In this document: in pieces, positions 19,515 through 27,699 of the stretch
How positions within the stretch are numbered: the stretch's first letter is position 1
Layout of the letters: the number at the start of each line of letters is the position of its first letter
Source of the DNA: Desulfovibrio piger
GTDB lineage: Bacteria > Desulfobacterota > Desulfovibrionia > Desulfovibrionales > Desulfovibrionaceae
Direction: 5' to 3'
Assembly: GCF_900116045.1 (NCBI RefSeq)
Contig: NZ_LT630450.1
Location: 1,822,501 to 1,886,500 of the forward strand
Length of the DNA stretch: 64,000 nucleotides
Position numbers and translations under genes: made by a program
Notes under the pieces: model-generated
The model's database searches: none
Told to the model about the DNA's origin: nothing
What the model saw: only the letters and a program-made list of their open reading frames with translations

Positions 19515-21229
19515 GCATGCCGCACGACATCTCCCTGATCCTGACCCTCACCGGCGGCCTGGGCGCGGCCCTCGTCCTGGGTTTCGTGACCCAGAAGCTC
19601 CGTTTGTCGCCGCTGGTGGGCTATCTGCTGGCGGGCATCCTGGTGGGGCCGCATTCGCCGGGCTTCGTGGCCGACGCGGGGCTGGCCTCGCAGCTGGCCG
19701 AGATCGGCATCATCCTGCTCATGTTCGGCGTGGGCCTGCATTTCCACCTCAAGGACCTGCTGGCCGTGCGCGGAATCGCCCTGGGCGGGGCCGCGGTGCA
19801 GATCACGCTCACGACCCTTTCCTGCATGTTCCTGCTCCAGTTCTGGGGCTTCTCCCTCTGGGCGGGCGCGGTCTTCGGCATGTCGGTCTCCGTGGCGAGC
19901 ACGGTGGTGCTCACCCGCGTCCTGGCCGACAATCATGTGCTGCACACCCCCACCGGCCATGTGGCCCTGGGCTGGCTGGTGGTGGAAGACCTGTTCACCA
20001 TCCTGCTGCTGGTGCTCCTGCCCGTGGTCCTGGGCGCCGGCGAAGGCAACATCTGGTGGATACTGGGCAAGACCCTGCTCAAGCTGGCCGCGCTCACGGC
20101 CTTCACCCTCGTGGCCGGACAGCGCCTGATCCCCGCCCTGCTGGGCTATGTGGCGCGCACGGGCACCCGCGACCTGTTCACGCTGGCGGTCATCGTGCTG
20201 GCCCTGGGCATCGCCGTGGGCTCGGCCCTGTTCTTCGACGCGTCCATGGCCTTCGGGGCCTTCCTGGCGGGCATGGTGGTGGGGCAGTCCGATTTCAGCG
20301 CCCGCGCCACCGCCGAGGCCCTGCCCCTGCGTGATGCCTTCGCCGTGCTGTTCTTCGTGTCCGTGGGCATGCTTTTCGATCCCGCCGCCCTGCTGGAGCA
20401 ATGGCCCCTCTTCCTGCTGGCCCTGGGCGTCATCGTGCTGCTCAAGCCCCTGCTGGCCTTCCTGGTCTGCCTCGCGGCCCGCAAGCCGCTGCGTCTGGCC
20501 GTTTCCGTGGGCCTGTCGCTGGGCCAGATAGGCGAATTCACCTTCATCCTCATCGCCCTGGGGGTCAGCTTCGGCCTGTTCGACAGCAGCATCAGCAATG
20601 CCGTCATCCCGGCGGCCCTGCTCTCCATCACGCTCAATCCCCTGATCTTCCGGCGTGTGGGGGCCCTGGCCCGCCTGCTGGGCCGCCTGGGCCTGGGCGC
20701 CCGCCTGCCCCGCATGGAACACGGGCAGGCCGATGCCGACGGCCTGCCGCGCGTGGTGGTGGTGGGATACGGCCCCGTGGGCCGCAGCCTGTGCCGCATC
20801 GCCCGGGCGCACGGCATGCTGCCCGTGGTGGTGGAGGCCAATATCGATACGGTCCGCCGCCTGCGCGGTCTGGGACGCCCGGCCGTGCACGGCGACGCCA
20901 CCCAGGCCGAAGTGCTGCGCGAAGCCGGCCTGGAGCAGGCGCAGGCCCTGCTGCTCTCGGCGCCGGGCATCCCGGCCCGGGAGGTGGTGCCCATCGCCCG
21001 CGCCATCAACCCGGATCTGCGCATCTTCGTCAACACGCCCTTCGCCAGCGAGGCCGACAGCCTGCGCCGCATGGGCGTGGACGGCGCCTTCAGCGGCGAG
21101 CGCGAGGTGGCCCTGAGCATGTCCCGCTTCCTGCTGGACGATCTGGGCGTGGGCCGCACCGGTCTGGAAGCGGAACTGGAGCGTGTGCGCGAAGTCTTCG
21201 ACGAAGGCCCCGCGACGCAACAACGCTGA
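19511..21229 (+). CDS. Kef-type cation:proton antiporter with RCK domain
   Basis: A 572-residue inner-membrane antiporter of the CPA2 family. The first 380 residues hold about twelve membrane segments, including the Na+/H+ exchanger core. A TrkA-N/RCK nucleotide-binding domain follows near residue 415 (RVVVVGYGPVGRSLCRIARAHG), which in this family senses NADH or related ligands to control K+ efflux. No glutathione-site residues can be assigned by eye. Its ATG overlaps the YjbQ-family stop by 4 bp. Confidence 0.9.
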   Translation: MSMPHDISLILTLTGGLGAALVLGFVTQKLRLSPLVGYLLAGILVGPHSPGFVADAGLASQLAEIGIILLMFGVGLHFHLKDLLAVRGIALGGAAVQITLTTLSCMFLLQFWGFSLWAGAVFGMSVSVASTVVLTRVLADNHVLHTPTGHVALGWLVVEDLFTILLLVLLPVVLGAGEGNIWWILGKTLLKLAALTAFTLVAGQRLIPALLGYVARTGTRDLFTLAVIVLALGIAVGSALFFDASMAFGAFLAGMVVGQSDFSARATAEALPLRDAFAVLFFVSVGMLFDPAALLEQWPLFLLALGVIVLLKPLLAFLVCLAARKPLRLAVSVGLSLGQIGEFTFILIALGVSFGLFDSSISNAVIPAALLSITLNPLIFRRVGALARLLGRLGLGARLPRMEHGQADADGLPRVVVVGYGPVGRSLCRIARAHGMLPVVVEANIDTVRRLRGLGRPAVHGDATQAEVLREAGLEQAQALLLSAPGIPAREVVPIARAINPDLRIFVNTPFASEADSLRRMGVDGAFSGEREVALSMSRFLLDDLGVGRTGLEAELERVREVFDEGPATQQR

Positions 21230-21270
21230 CGGCCGCCGGGCCGCCCCGGCGGCCCGGCAAAGGATGCCCC

Positions 21271-22494
21271 ATGCGGTCTTTGCCTGATCCTTTCCCGCGC
21301 ATCATCCTGCATCTGGACATGGATGCCTTCTTCGCCTCCGTGGAGCAGATGGATCACCCGGAATGGCGCGGCAAGCCGGTCATCATCGGCGGCGGGACGC
21401 GCGGTGTGGTCTCCACCGCCTCCTATGAGGCGCGGCGCTTCGGCGTGCATTCGGCCATGCCCGTGACCACGGCCCGGCGGCTGTGCCCGCAGGCCGTCTT
21501 CGTGCGCGGCAACCGGCGGCGCTATGCGGAGCTATCCGGCCGCATCATGGCCGCCCTGCAGGATTTCTCGCCGCTGGTGGAACCGGCCAGCATCGACGAG
21601 GCCTATCTGGACGCCACCGGCCTGGAACGCCTGTTCGGCCCTGTGGAGCGGCTCGTCCCGGCCATCAAGGCCCGGGTGCGCGAGGTCACCGGCGGCCTGA
21701 CCTGTTCCGTGGGCGCGGCGCCGGTCAAGTTCCTGGCCAAGATCTGTTCGGATATCAACAAGCCCGACGGCATCTGCATCCTGCGGCCGGAAGACGTGGA
21801 CGGCTTTCTGGGCGGGCTGGACGTGCGCCGTCTGCCCGGAGTGGGCAGGCGCATGGTGGCCGAGCTGGAGGCCCTGGGCATCCGCCGCGTGGAGCAGCTG
21901 CGCCGCTACAGCCCGGAACTGCTGGAACAGCGCTTCGGCAAATGGGGACGGGAGCTGCACGCCCGGGCCCGGGGCATCGACCCCAGGCCGGTGGTGCCCG
22001 AACACGAGGCCAAGAGCGAGAGCGCCGAGACCACCTTTGCCCGCGACACCCGCGACCGGGAGTTCCTCAAGACCATGCTCCTCGGCCATGCCGAGCGCGT
22101 GGGGGCCTCGCTGCGCCGCCACGGCCTGCGCGGCCGCACCGTGACCCTCAAGATCAAGTTCGCGGATTTCCGCCAGATCACCCGCTCCCGCACCCTGCCC
22201 GACGCCACGGACAGCACCGAGACCATCTACGAGACCGGCACCGCCCTGCTGGAGGCCCAGGCCCTGCCCCAGCCGGTGCGGCTCATCGGCCTGGGCGTGT
22301 CCGGCTTCGGCAGCGCCCCCACCCAGGAACTGCTGCCCGGCGTGTTCCGCGGCGTGCAGGGCCGCGACCCCGAGCGGGAGGCCCGGCGCCGCCGTCTGGA
22401 CGCCGCCCTGGACAGCCTGCGGGACAGATTCGGCAAACAGGCCGTCCAGCGCGGCCGCCTGTTCCGTCCACGCGATGATGGCGAGGATGATTAG
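21271..22494 (+). CDS. dinB: DNA polymerase IV (Y family)
   Basis: A 407-residue translesion polymerase. The catalytic acidic residues are in LHLDMDAFFASVEQM (residues 12-26) and SIDEAYLDATG; the helix-hairpin-helix (LPGVGRRMVAELEALG) and the little-finger domain are complete. The C-terminal end is Arg-rich without a clear beta-clamp motif that I can identify. The start has AAAGGA upstream. It follows the antiporter by 41 bp. No LexA box is obvious in that short gap. Confidence 0.93.
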   Translation: MRSLPDPFPRIILHLDMDAFFASVEQMDHPEWRGKPVIIGGGTRGVVSTASYEARRFGVHSAMPVTTARRLCPQAVFVRGNRRRYAELSGRIMAALQDFSPLVEPASIDEAYLDATGLERLFGPVERLVPAIKARVREVTGGLTCSVGAAPVKFLAKICSDINKPDGICILRPEDVDGFLGGLDVRRLPGVGRRMVAELEALGIRRVEQLRRYSPELLEQRFGKWGRELHARARGIDPRPVVPEHEAKSESAETTFARDTRDREFLKTMLLGHAERVGASLRRHGLRGRTVTLKIKFADFRQITRSRTLPDATDSTETIYETGTALLEAQALPQPVRLIGLGVSGFGSAPTQELLPGVFRGVQGRDPEREARRRRLDAALDSLRDRFGKQAVQRGRLFRPRDDGEDD

Positions 22495-22502
22495 GATGAT
22501 GT

Positions 22503-22556
22503 TTTGAGGGGAGGGGTTCCCCCTCCCCTCAAACTCCCCTCCCCTTCCCCAGCGCG
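22503..22556. repeat. Intergenic G/C-rich palindromic repeat, copy 2
   Basis: A perfect 14-bp inverted repeat (22503-22516 with 22520-22533) around a 3-base loop, followed by the same C-rich tail and AGCGCG end as copy 1 at 17482-17570. The inner part of the copy 1 stem is missing here. Confidence 0.78.
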
Positions 22557-22564
22557 CTTTACCA

Positions 22565-22594
22565 GACAGGCCGCCCCTGACGAGGCGGCCTGTC
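22565..22594 (+). terminator. Hairpin after dinB
   Basis: A perfect 11-bp stem (22565-22575 with 22584-22594) about 70 bp past the dinB stop. There is no T run. Confidence 0.55.
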
Positions 22595-22920
22595 ATGCGT
22601 CGTTCTCCGGGACATTCCTATAAGACATAGTGTGCCTGCAGGATCTCACAGCGGCCCAGAATCCAGTAACTGTTGCCCTACGCATGTGGACTGTCTGGCC
22701 CCTGTGCACTGCGATCCTTGCCGCCTGCAGGCTGTCTTCGCGTGTATTGAGCGCGCCGCTTGGGCGGCGTGCGCCGAAGGCGCTGTGCTGCCCCGCCTAC
22801 GGCGCGCCGTCACGGCACCGGGGACCAAGGCGGGGCACGGGGGTGCAGGGGGCCTGGGGCTGCCCAAGCCCCGGCCCCTTGCCGCCCGCCGCGCAGGCGA
22901 CCCGCCCCTTCCCCCACAAA

Positions 22921-22958
22921 AAACAAAAAAGGCCGGAAGAAAAAGAATTCTTCCGGCC
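22921..22958 (-). terminator. Terminator of the aor operon
   Basis: A perfect 10-bp stem (22931-22940 with 22949-22958), followed on the minus strand by TTTTTTGTTT, about 130 bp past the stop of the ThiF-like gene. Confidence 0.85.
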
Positions 22959-23091
22959 GGGCCGCCCCCCAAGGCAGCCCCGCACTGCCTGCCCGCCTGT
23001 GCGTCGGGCGCAGGTAGTCGGCTGTGGAGAAAGAGGCAGGCTGCCGCTGTCGGGCCCCATCCGCAAAGGGCTGCCCGGCAGGGCGCATCGC

Positions 23092-24036
23092 CTAAAATTC
23101 GAAGCGTTCCAGTTCCGGCACGGAAAGATCGGCATGGAACAGGGCCGAATCCCCGGCATCGGGCCGCAGCAGCAGGCGCAGGCACAGGGAGACCATCAGG
23201 CAGGCCACCCCGGCCGGGGCCGTGGCGATGACGCCTTCGTGGCGGGCGCTGCCCGCTTCCTCGCCGGTCAGCCCGGAGGCGTAGAGTTCCCGCAGGTGCA
23301 GGCGCCCGGAACGGGCCGCGCGTGCGAAACCCTCGGCCCGCAGCACGGAGCCGTGCACGAACGGCACCCCCGCCGCGGCGGAACGTTCTTCCAGTAACAT
23401 TTTCAGCGCAAGGTCGTCCAGACAGTCCAGGGCCGCATCCATACCTTGCAGCATGTCCGGCAAATTTTTTTCATCCGCTTCCACATGCCGCACGTCCAGG
23501 GCCAGATGGCCCGCCATGTCGTGCAGGCCGCGCGCCGTGACCGCGGCCTTGGGCTGTCCCAGCGTGCTTTCCGTGCAGAAATACTGACGATTGAGGTTGC
23601 TCTCCTCGAAGATGTCGCTGTCGCACAGCCGCAGGCCCCCCACGCCCAGACGCGCCAGCAGGGAGGCCACATGTCCCCCCAGGCCGCCGCAGCCCAGCAC
23701 GAAGACACGGGTTTGCAACAGACGGACCATTGCATCGGCGGAAAAAACGCCGTAGTTTCTACGGAAGCGTTCCGGCCAGATGCCGTCTTGCAGGAGCGCG
23801 ACCATCACCTCCCGTTCGGGAAGGACGGCCCCCGCGGCCAGCTGCCGGATGGCGGCGCCGCCGACGAAGGCCGTGCCGTCCGCTGCCCGGCGCAGCACAT
23901 GCGGCCCGGCCCATGCGGCCAGAGAGCCGCCGCGCAGGAACGCGCCGAGGCGCTCCCGCCTCCCGGACGCCGTCCAGGGCAGGAACGCCGCGGCGCATCC
24001 TCCCCCATCAGGGGATGGCGATGTGATGGGTGTCAT
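23092..24036 (-). CDS. ThiF/MoeB/HesA-like adenylating enzyme
   Basis: An E1-like enzyme that likely adenylates the C-terminal GG of the small carrier encoded just upstream. About 314 residues from the Met at 24036. The nucleotide loop VLGCGGLGGHVASLLARLG lies near residue 112 and the family's DSDIFEESNLNRQYF follows. The first 100 residues are an extension not found in plain MoeB. The paired CxxC zinc motifs of MoeB and ThiF are not visible. It is the last gene of the aor operon. An in-frame TTG at 24042 is an alternative start: a strong GGAGGAGG lies about 11 bases before it, but is far from the ATG. Confidence 0.82.
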   Translation of the reverse strand: MTPITSPSPDGGGCAAAFLPWTASGRRERLGAFLRGGSLAAWAGPHVLRRAADGTAFVGGAAIRQLAAGAVLPEREVMVALLQDGIWPERFRRNYGVFSADAMVRLLQTRVFVLGCGGLGGHVASLLARLGVGGLRLCDSDIFEESNLNRQYFCTESTLGQPKAAVTARGLHDMAGHLALDVRHVEADEKNLPDMLQGMDAALDCLDDLALKMLLEERSAAAGVPFVHGSVLRAEGFARAARSGRLHLRELYASGLTGEEAGSARHEGVIATAPAGVACLMVSLCLRLLLRPDAGDSALFHADLSVPELERFEF

Positions 24037-24139
24037 GATCAACGGGCGTCTAACCTCCTCCGACAGCAGGAAAAAAGGCCACACGAGCACCGTCGCATAT
24101 CTTGCTCTGGACCTCTTTTTGACGCCCGTTGATCATGAC
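24032..24139. repeat. 19-bp perfect inverted repeat in moaD-like/thiF-like junction
   Basis: Positions 24032-24050 and 24121-24139 are exact reverse complements, 70 bp apart. One arm encodes VMINGR within the MoaD-like protein; the other covers the end of that gene, the gap and the ThiF-like start codon. In the mRNA the arms would pair and hide the downstream start. Confidence 0.9.
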
Positions 24140-24289
24140 GATTTTTATCTCTTCCAGCGGCAGTCCCACCATCCTTGCCACATCGGCAGCCGTGGCGTCT
24201 TCGGGCGCATCAAGCGTTATCCCCGCTTCCGGGTCATATCCCGGGACATAGTCCCGCAGGGTCGTGCTCAGTTTGACGAGTATGCTCAT
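24050..24289 (-). CDS. MoaD/ThiS-like sulfur carrier protein
   Basis: A 79-residue ubiquitin-fold protein ending in AVGGG, so the C terminus carries the diglycine that is adenylated and thiocarboxylated. Family features include the early beta strand (ILVKLSTTLRDYVPG) and DARVAFFPAVGGG-like end (here DGARVAFFPAVGGG). It sits between aor and the ThiF-like gene on the same strand. The likely role is sulfur supply for the pterin of tungsten or molybdenum cofactor in the aldehyde oxidoreductase. GGAGG upstream at 24294-24298 reads as a ribosome site in the minus direction. Confidence 0.85.
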   Translation of the reverse strand: MSILVKLSTTLRDYVPGYDPEAGITLDAPEDATAADVARMVGLPLEEIKIVMINGRQKEVQSKICDGARVAFFPAVGGG

Positions 24290-24375
24290 GCTGGCCTCCG
24301 ATGATGGCGTCCGCCGGTCAAGAAAATGTGTGACATCCCGGGCCCGCCCGAAAGCGGGCCCGGTGTCAGTCTATG

Positions 24376-26118
24376 CTACTTCTTGATCCAGTTGAAGACC
24401 GTCTTCAGCTCTTCGTGCGGGATGTCGAAGGTGGTGTTGTGCGGGGCCACGGGCTCGTCCACGAAGAAATCGGGCAGGTGGTCGGCGGCTTCGGTGATGC
24501 CGGCACGACGGTTGAAGTCGATCTCGGTGGAAAGGATGCGCTGGCCCAGGGTGACCACGTCGTCACCGGTGAGCTGCCAGCCGTACTTGGCGTTGAGCAT
24601 GTCCACGATGGCGGCCAGGGCATCCGGGATGTCCAGGATGGCGAAGGCGGTGAACAGGCACAGGCCCACGGAGTCCACGGAGGCCGTGGCGATCTGCAGG
24701 TTGCGGGAAAGTTCGATCTGGCCTTCGGGCTTCAGCGGATCCACCTTGCCGCCGCAGCTCAGGATGTTGGCGGTCACGGCGTAACCGGCGGTATGGTCGG
24801 CGCCCATGGGGGTGGTGGCGTAGGTCACGCCCACGCCCTTGACGGCGCGCGGATCGTACGCGGGCAGGCTCTGGCCCTTGACGCAGGGCACGCGGCGCAC
24901 GCCGAACACGCGGCCGGTGGTGGCGGTACCGCAGCCGATGATGCGGCCCAGGGGGGTACCGTCGCTGATGCCCTGCATGGCGGCCTTCACGGCTTCCACG
25001 TCACCGTAGGGGATGCCGCCGCCGGCCATGGCAACGCCCACGGCCACGCCCACGTCGATGGTGTCCACGCCGATGTCGTCACACATGTAGTCGAAGCGGC
25101 TCACGGCGTCGATGTCGCTGATGCCGCTGTGGGGACCGAAGGACCACAGGGTCTCGTATTCGGGCCACTTGCTCTGGAACTTGCCCTGCTTGTCGGGGAA
25201 CAGGCCGGAGCAGCGGATGATGCAGCCGCTCATGCAGCCGTGGGCCACGGCACCTTCGCCGCCGCGTTCCTTGGTCAGGCGGTTCATGGTCTCGCCGGAC
25301 ACGCCTTCATGACCGTCGAACTGGCCGATGGTGAAGTTGGCGGTGGGCAGGCCGCCGGCTTCGTGCAGGATGTTCACCAGCACGCCGGTGCCGTATTCGG
25401 CCAGGCCCTTGCCGGTGATGGGATGCTCGGTCAGAGCCTTGGCGAAGCGCTTGGAAGCCTCGCGGAAGGCCTTTTCATCCACCAGAGGATGGTTCTTGCC
25501 GCCCTCGGGGTTGATGATGATGGCCTTGAGGCCCTTGGACCCCATGACGGCGCCCACGCCGCCGCGGCCGGCATGACGCATGGGGCGCAGCTCGCGGTCG
25601 GTGAACGCGATGCTGGCGGCGGTCAGCTTGAACTCACCGGCGCGGCCGATGGTCACATAGCTGCACTTGTCGCCGTAGGTCTCCACCAGCTTGGCCACGG
25701 CATCGAAGTTGTTGAGGCCGGCCACGGTGGAGGGCACCAGTCTGGCGGAGTCCTTGCCCAGTTCCAGCTGCCACCATTCACCTTCGGTGGCCATGTCTTC
25801 CACGATGATGGCCATGATGCCCAGCTTGGCCAGATGGCCGCCGGGCTGGCCGCCGGAGTTGGCTTCCTTGATGCCTTCGGTGAGGGGGCTCTTGCAGCCC
25901 ACGGAAATACGGTTGCCGTTGGGGCTGTTGGTGGCGCCCAGCAGGCCGGGGGCGAACACCAGCTTGTTGTGGGGGCCCAGCGGCGTACAGATGGGGTTGA
26001 CTTCGCGCGCCACGATGGTGGAGGTCAGGGCACGACCGCCCAGACCGGCGTATTCTTCGGGGATATCTTCAAACACACAGGTCTTGGTGGCCATGTTGAC
26101 CCGCAGGAAACGGAACAT
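24376..26118 (-). CDS. aor: Aldehyde:ferredoxin oxidoreductase (tungstopterin)
   Basis: Oxidises aldehydes to carboxylic acids, giving electrons to ferredoxin; the active site holds tungsten on two pterins and one 4Fe-4S cluster. 580 residues from the Met at 26118, preceded by AAGGAGAG. Cluster cysteines are in GCMSGCIIRCSG near residue 290 and in DSVGLC near residue 490. The N-terminal GGRALTSTIV and SVGCKSPLTEG pterin-binding segments are intact. It heads the aor, MoaD-like, ThiF-like operon. Tungstate uptake genes lie 8 kb to the right. Confidence 0.95.
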   Translation of the reverse strand: MFRFLRVNMATKTCVFEDIPEEYAGLGGRALTSTIVAREVNPICTPLGPHNKLVFAPGLLGATNSPNGNRISVGCKSPLTEGIKEANSGGQPGGHLAKLGIMAIIVEDMATEGEWWQLELGKDSARLVPSTVAGLNNFDAVAKLVETYGDKCSYVTIGRAGEFKLTAASIAFTDRELRPMRHAGRGGVGAVMGSKGLKAIIINPEGGKNHPLVDEKAFREASKRFAKALTEHPITGKGLAEYGTGVLVNILHEAGGLPTANFTIGQFDGHEGVSGETMNRLTKERGGEGAVAHGCMSGCIIRCSGLFPDKQGKFQSKWPEYETLWSFGPHSGISDIDAVSRFDYMCDDIGVDTIDVGVAVGVAMAGGGIPYGDVEAVKAAMQGISDGTPLGRIIGCGTATTGRVFGVRRVPCVKGQSLPAYDPRAVKGVGVTYATTPMGADHTAGYAVTANILSCGGKVDPLKPEGQIELSRNLQIATASVDSVGLCLFTAFAILDIPDALAAIVDMLNAKYGWQLTGDDVVTLGQRILSTEIDFNRRAGITEAADHLPDFFVDEPVAPHNTTFDIPHEELKTVFNWIKK

Positions 26119-26836
26119 GAGACTCTCCTTTGATTGATGCGAAACAAGGCAGTTCAGCAGTACATCCATCCAGTTTGCCCCACCTTAGTCCCGTGAAAAA
26201 AATTTGGTCAAGAAAACGGAAAAACAGACACGCTTCCGGCCCTGCCCCTCCCCAAAACGGACACGCTTCCGGCAGGGATGCGTCCTTTGGGCGCTGATCC
26301 TTAAAAAAATTTCATAAAACACGACAAAAAACACGCTTTTGCCCGGTGATATCCCAGCCACGGGCAAAAGCGTGTTTTTTTATGGCGTTCCTCCGCTCCC
26401 GCTGTCCCCGGCAGTCCCTTCCGCGCCCCTTGCGGGCCCCCGCCGTACGCAGGGCCTGGCCGACCTCCCCGCGGCACGCGGGCCGACCCATTGATGCAAC
26501 CGGATACCAGAAACTTAAAAGACTGCGGGCACGCGGGCCGACCGGTCCCCAATACCGCTGCGCCTGCGCCTTCCGCCTGCCTCCACGGGCCCGTGCCGTT
26601 TCCGCCCGGGCATCCGTGCCGGCGGCCTGTCCCCGCATCACGGGGCAGATGCCCCGCCATCCTTTTGCGGGGGGCTCCGCGACCTTTCCTTTTTCAGCAT
26701 GATAAAGCCTCAGGCACACAGTCATGCCGGGCAATCCCTGCCATGTCCGCCCCGCACCGTCCGGCGGCCCCCGTGATGCGACAGGGCCCCCGTCCACCGC
26801 TGCCGTCCGGCGGCAGCACTGCACAAGGAGGATACC
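26119..26836. other. Intergenic region upstream of aor and of the invertase
   Basis: A 718-bp gap between divergent genes with no supported gene. It holds near-repeats of GCGTGT followed by T-rich DNA just upstream of aor (minus strand; 14-bp direct repeats at 26227-26240 and 26260-26273), a perfect 20-bp hairpin at 26326-26380, and a 16-bp direct repeat at 26473-26488 and 26528-26543. A TTGACC at about 26189-26194 on the minus strand could be a -35 element of aor, but no good -10 follows. Confidence 0.5.
26326..26380. terminator. Perfect 20-bp bidirectional terminator hairpin
   Basis: A perfect 20-bp inverted repeat (26326-26345 with 26361-26380) with A-rich and T-rich ends, so it can terminate on both strands. 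No gene ends near it on either side, which is odd: both neighbours are transcribed away from it. Confidence 0.75.
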
Positions 26837-27442
26837 ATGAACACCACCTACGGCTATGCCCGGGTCTCCAGCACGGACCAGCACACGGACAGGCAACATC
26901 TGGCCCTGCAGGAGCGGGGCATCCCCCGGGAGCGTGTCTTCACGGACAGGCTGTCCGGCAAGGACTTCCAGCGGCCGCAGTACAGGGCGCTCCTGGCGAG
27001 GCTCCGGCCCGGGGACCTGCTCTGCATCACGAGCATCGACAGGCTTGGCAGGAATTACGAAGAGATACAACAGCAGTGGCGCATCCTCACCCGGGAAATG
27101 GGCGTGGACATCCTTGTGCTGGACATGCCGCTGCTGGACACACGGAGGGACAGGGACCTGCTGGGGACGTTCATCGCCGACCTTGTCCTGCAGGTGCTTT
27201 CGTTCATCGCCCAGAACGAGCGGGAGACCATCCGGCGGCGGCAGGCGGAAGGCATCGCGGCGGCACGCCTGCGGGGCATACGCTTCGGCCGGGAACCCAG
27301 GCCCCTGCCCCGCAACTTCATCGAGATCTACGAGCTCTGGAAGGCGGGCGCCATCCCGGCCACGGAGGCGGCAAAACGCTGCGGCATGGCCCGCTCGACG
27401 TTCCGCTACCGGGCAGAATCCATCAGGAAAAACAGCCGGTAA
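26837..27442 (+). CDS. Serine recombinase, Hin/Gin-type DNA invertase
   Basis: A 201-residue site-specific recombinase. The catalytic Ser is in YGYARVSSTDQ (Ser11 or Ser12), with conserved Arg residues in SIDRLGRN near residue 70. The long E helix (LSFIAQNERETIRRRQAEGIAAAR) and a C-terminal HTH (TEAAKRCGMARSTFRYRAE) match small invertases. AAGGAGG lies 8 bases before the ATG. Two 26-bp hix-like sites begin just 2 bp after its stop and flank an 81-bp segment with a promoter, so its target is probably next to it. A Fis-type enhancer was not identified. Confidence 0.9.
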   Translation: MNTTYGYARVSSTDQHTDRQHLALQERGIPRERVFTDRLSGKDFQRPQYRALLARLRPGDLLCITSIDRLGRNYEEIQQQWRILTREMGVDILVLDMPLLDTRRDRDLLGTFIADLVLQVLSFIAQNERETIRRRQAEGIAAARLRGIRFGREPRPLPRNFIEIYELWKAGAIPATEAAKRCGMARSTFRYRAESIRKNSR

Positions 27443-27443
27443 G

Positions 27444-27469
27444 TGGCGAAAAAGTGTACTTTTTCACCA
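27444..27469. repeat. Left invertase crossover site (hix-like, 26 bp)
   Basis: Two 12-bp half sites, TGGCGAAAAAGT and the reverse complement of TGGTGAAAAAGT (11 of 12 the same), around a central GT. This is the size and layout of Hin-family crossover sites. It starts 2 bp after the invertase stop. The inverted copy at 27551-27576 matches it at 24 of 26 positions including the centre. Confidence 0.85.
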
Positions 27470-27550
27470 TGTCTGAACTGACCATTACACTATAGTAAAA
27501 AATATTATTCTGTAAACACGCCATCCTATGGTGAGGATGCGCTGCCCTGC
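27470..27550. mobile_element. 81-bp invertible promoter segment (predicted)
   Basis: The DNA between two inversely oriented 26-bp crossover sites. It is AT-rich in the left half and carries a good sigma-70 promoter pointing left, and a small palindrome (CATCC at 27522-27526 with GGATG at 27535-27539) upstream of it. Inversion would turn the promoter to the right, toward the Xre gene. Confidence 0.72.
27489..27516 (-). promoter_or_regulatory. Promoter inside the invertible segment, now facing left
   Basis: On the minus strand, TTTACA (27516-27511) and TATAGT (27494-27489) are spaced by 16 bp; each matches the consensus at 5 of 6 positions. In this orientation it would make an antisense transcript through the invertase gene. 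After inversion it would read toward the gene at 27700. Confidence 0.65.
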
Positions 27551-27576
27551 TGGTGAAAAGGTACACTTTTCCGCCA
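27551..27576. repeat. Right invertase crossover site (hix-like, 26 bp)
   Basis: Half sites TGGTGAAAAGGT and the reverse complement of TGGCGGAAAAGT around a central AC, which is GT on the other strand. It is the inverted partner of the site at 27444-27469. Matching centres in inverted orientation predict inversion rather than deletion. Confidence 0.85.
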
Positions 27577-27699
27577 GCGCCTTCCGCGGCGCCTGTCCTT
27601 CTCCTGCCGCTCCCGCACGGCCCGGGCAGGCGCCCCAGGCATACGCTCCGTTTCCCGCCACGGGGCAGCCCCAGCCTTTCCGACCAGACAGGAGCCCCC

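Larger units (their letters stand above)
22495..23091. other. Convergent intergenic region dinB/thiF-like
   Basis: No gene is supported in 597 bp. It holds copy 2 of the G/C-rich palindromic repeat, a GC hairpin and a strong minus-strand terminator, all listed separately. The middle (22620-22900) shows nothing recognisable. Confidence 0.5.

Noticed and set aside
19433..21223. A 596-residue minus-strand frame opposite the Kef-type antiporter
   Set aside because: The plus strand encodes a clear membrane antiporter; the opposite frame is a low-complexity shadow.
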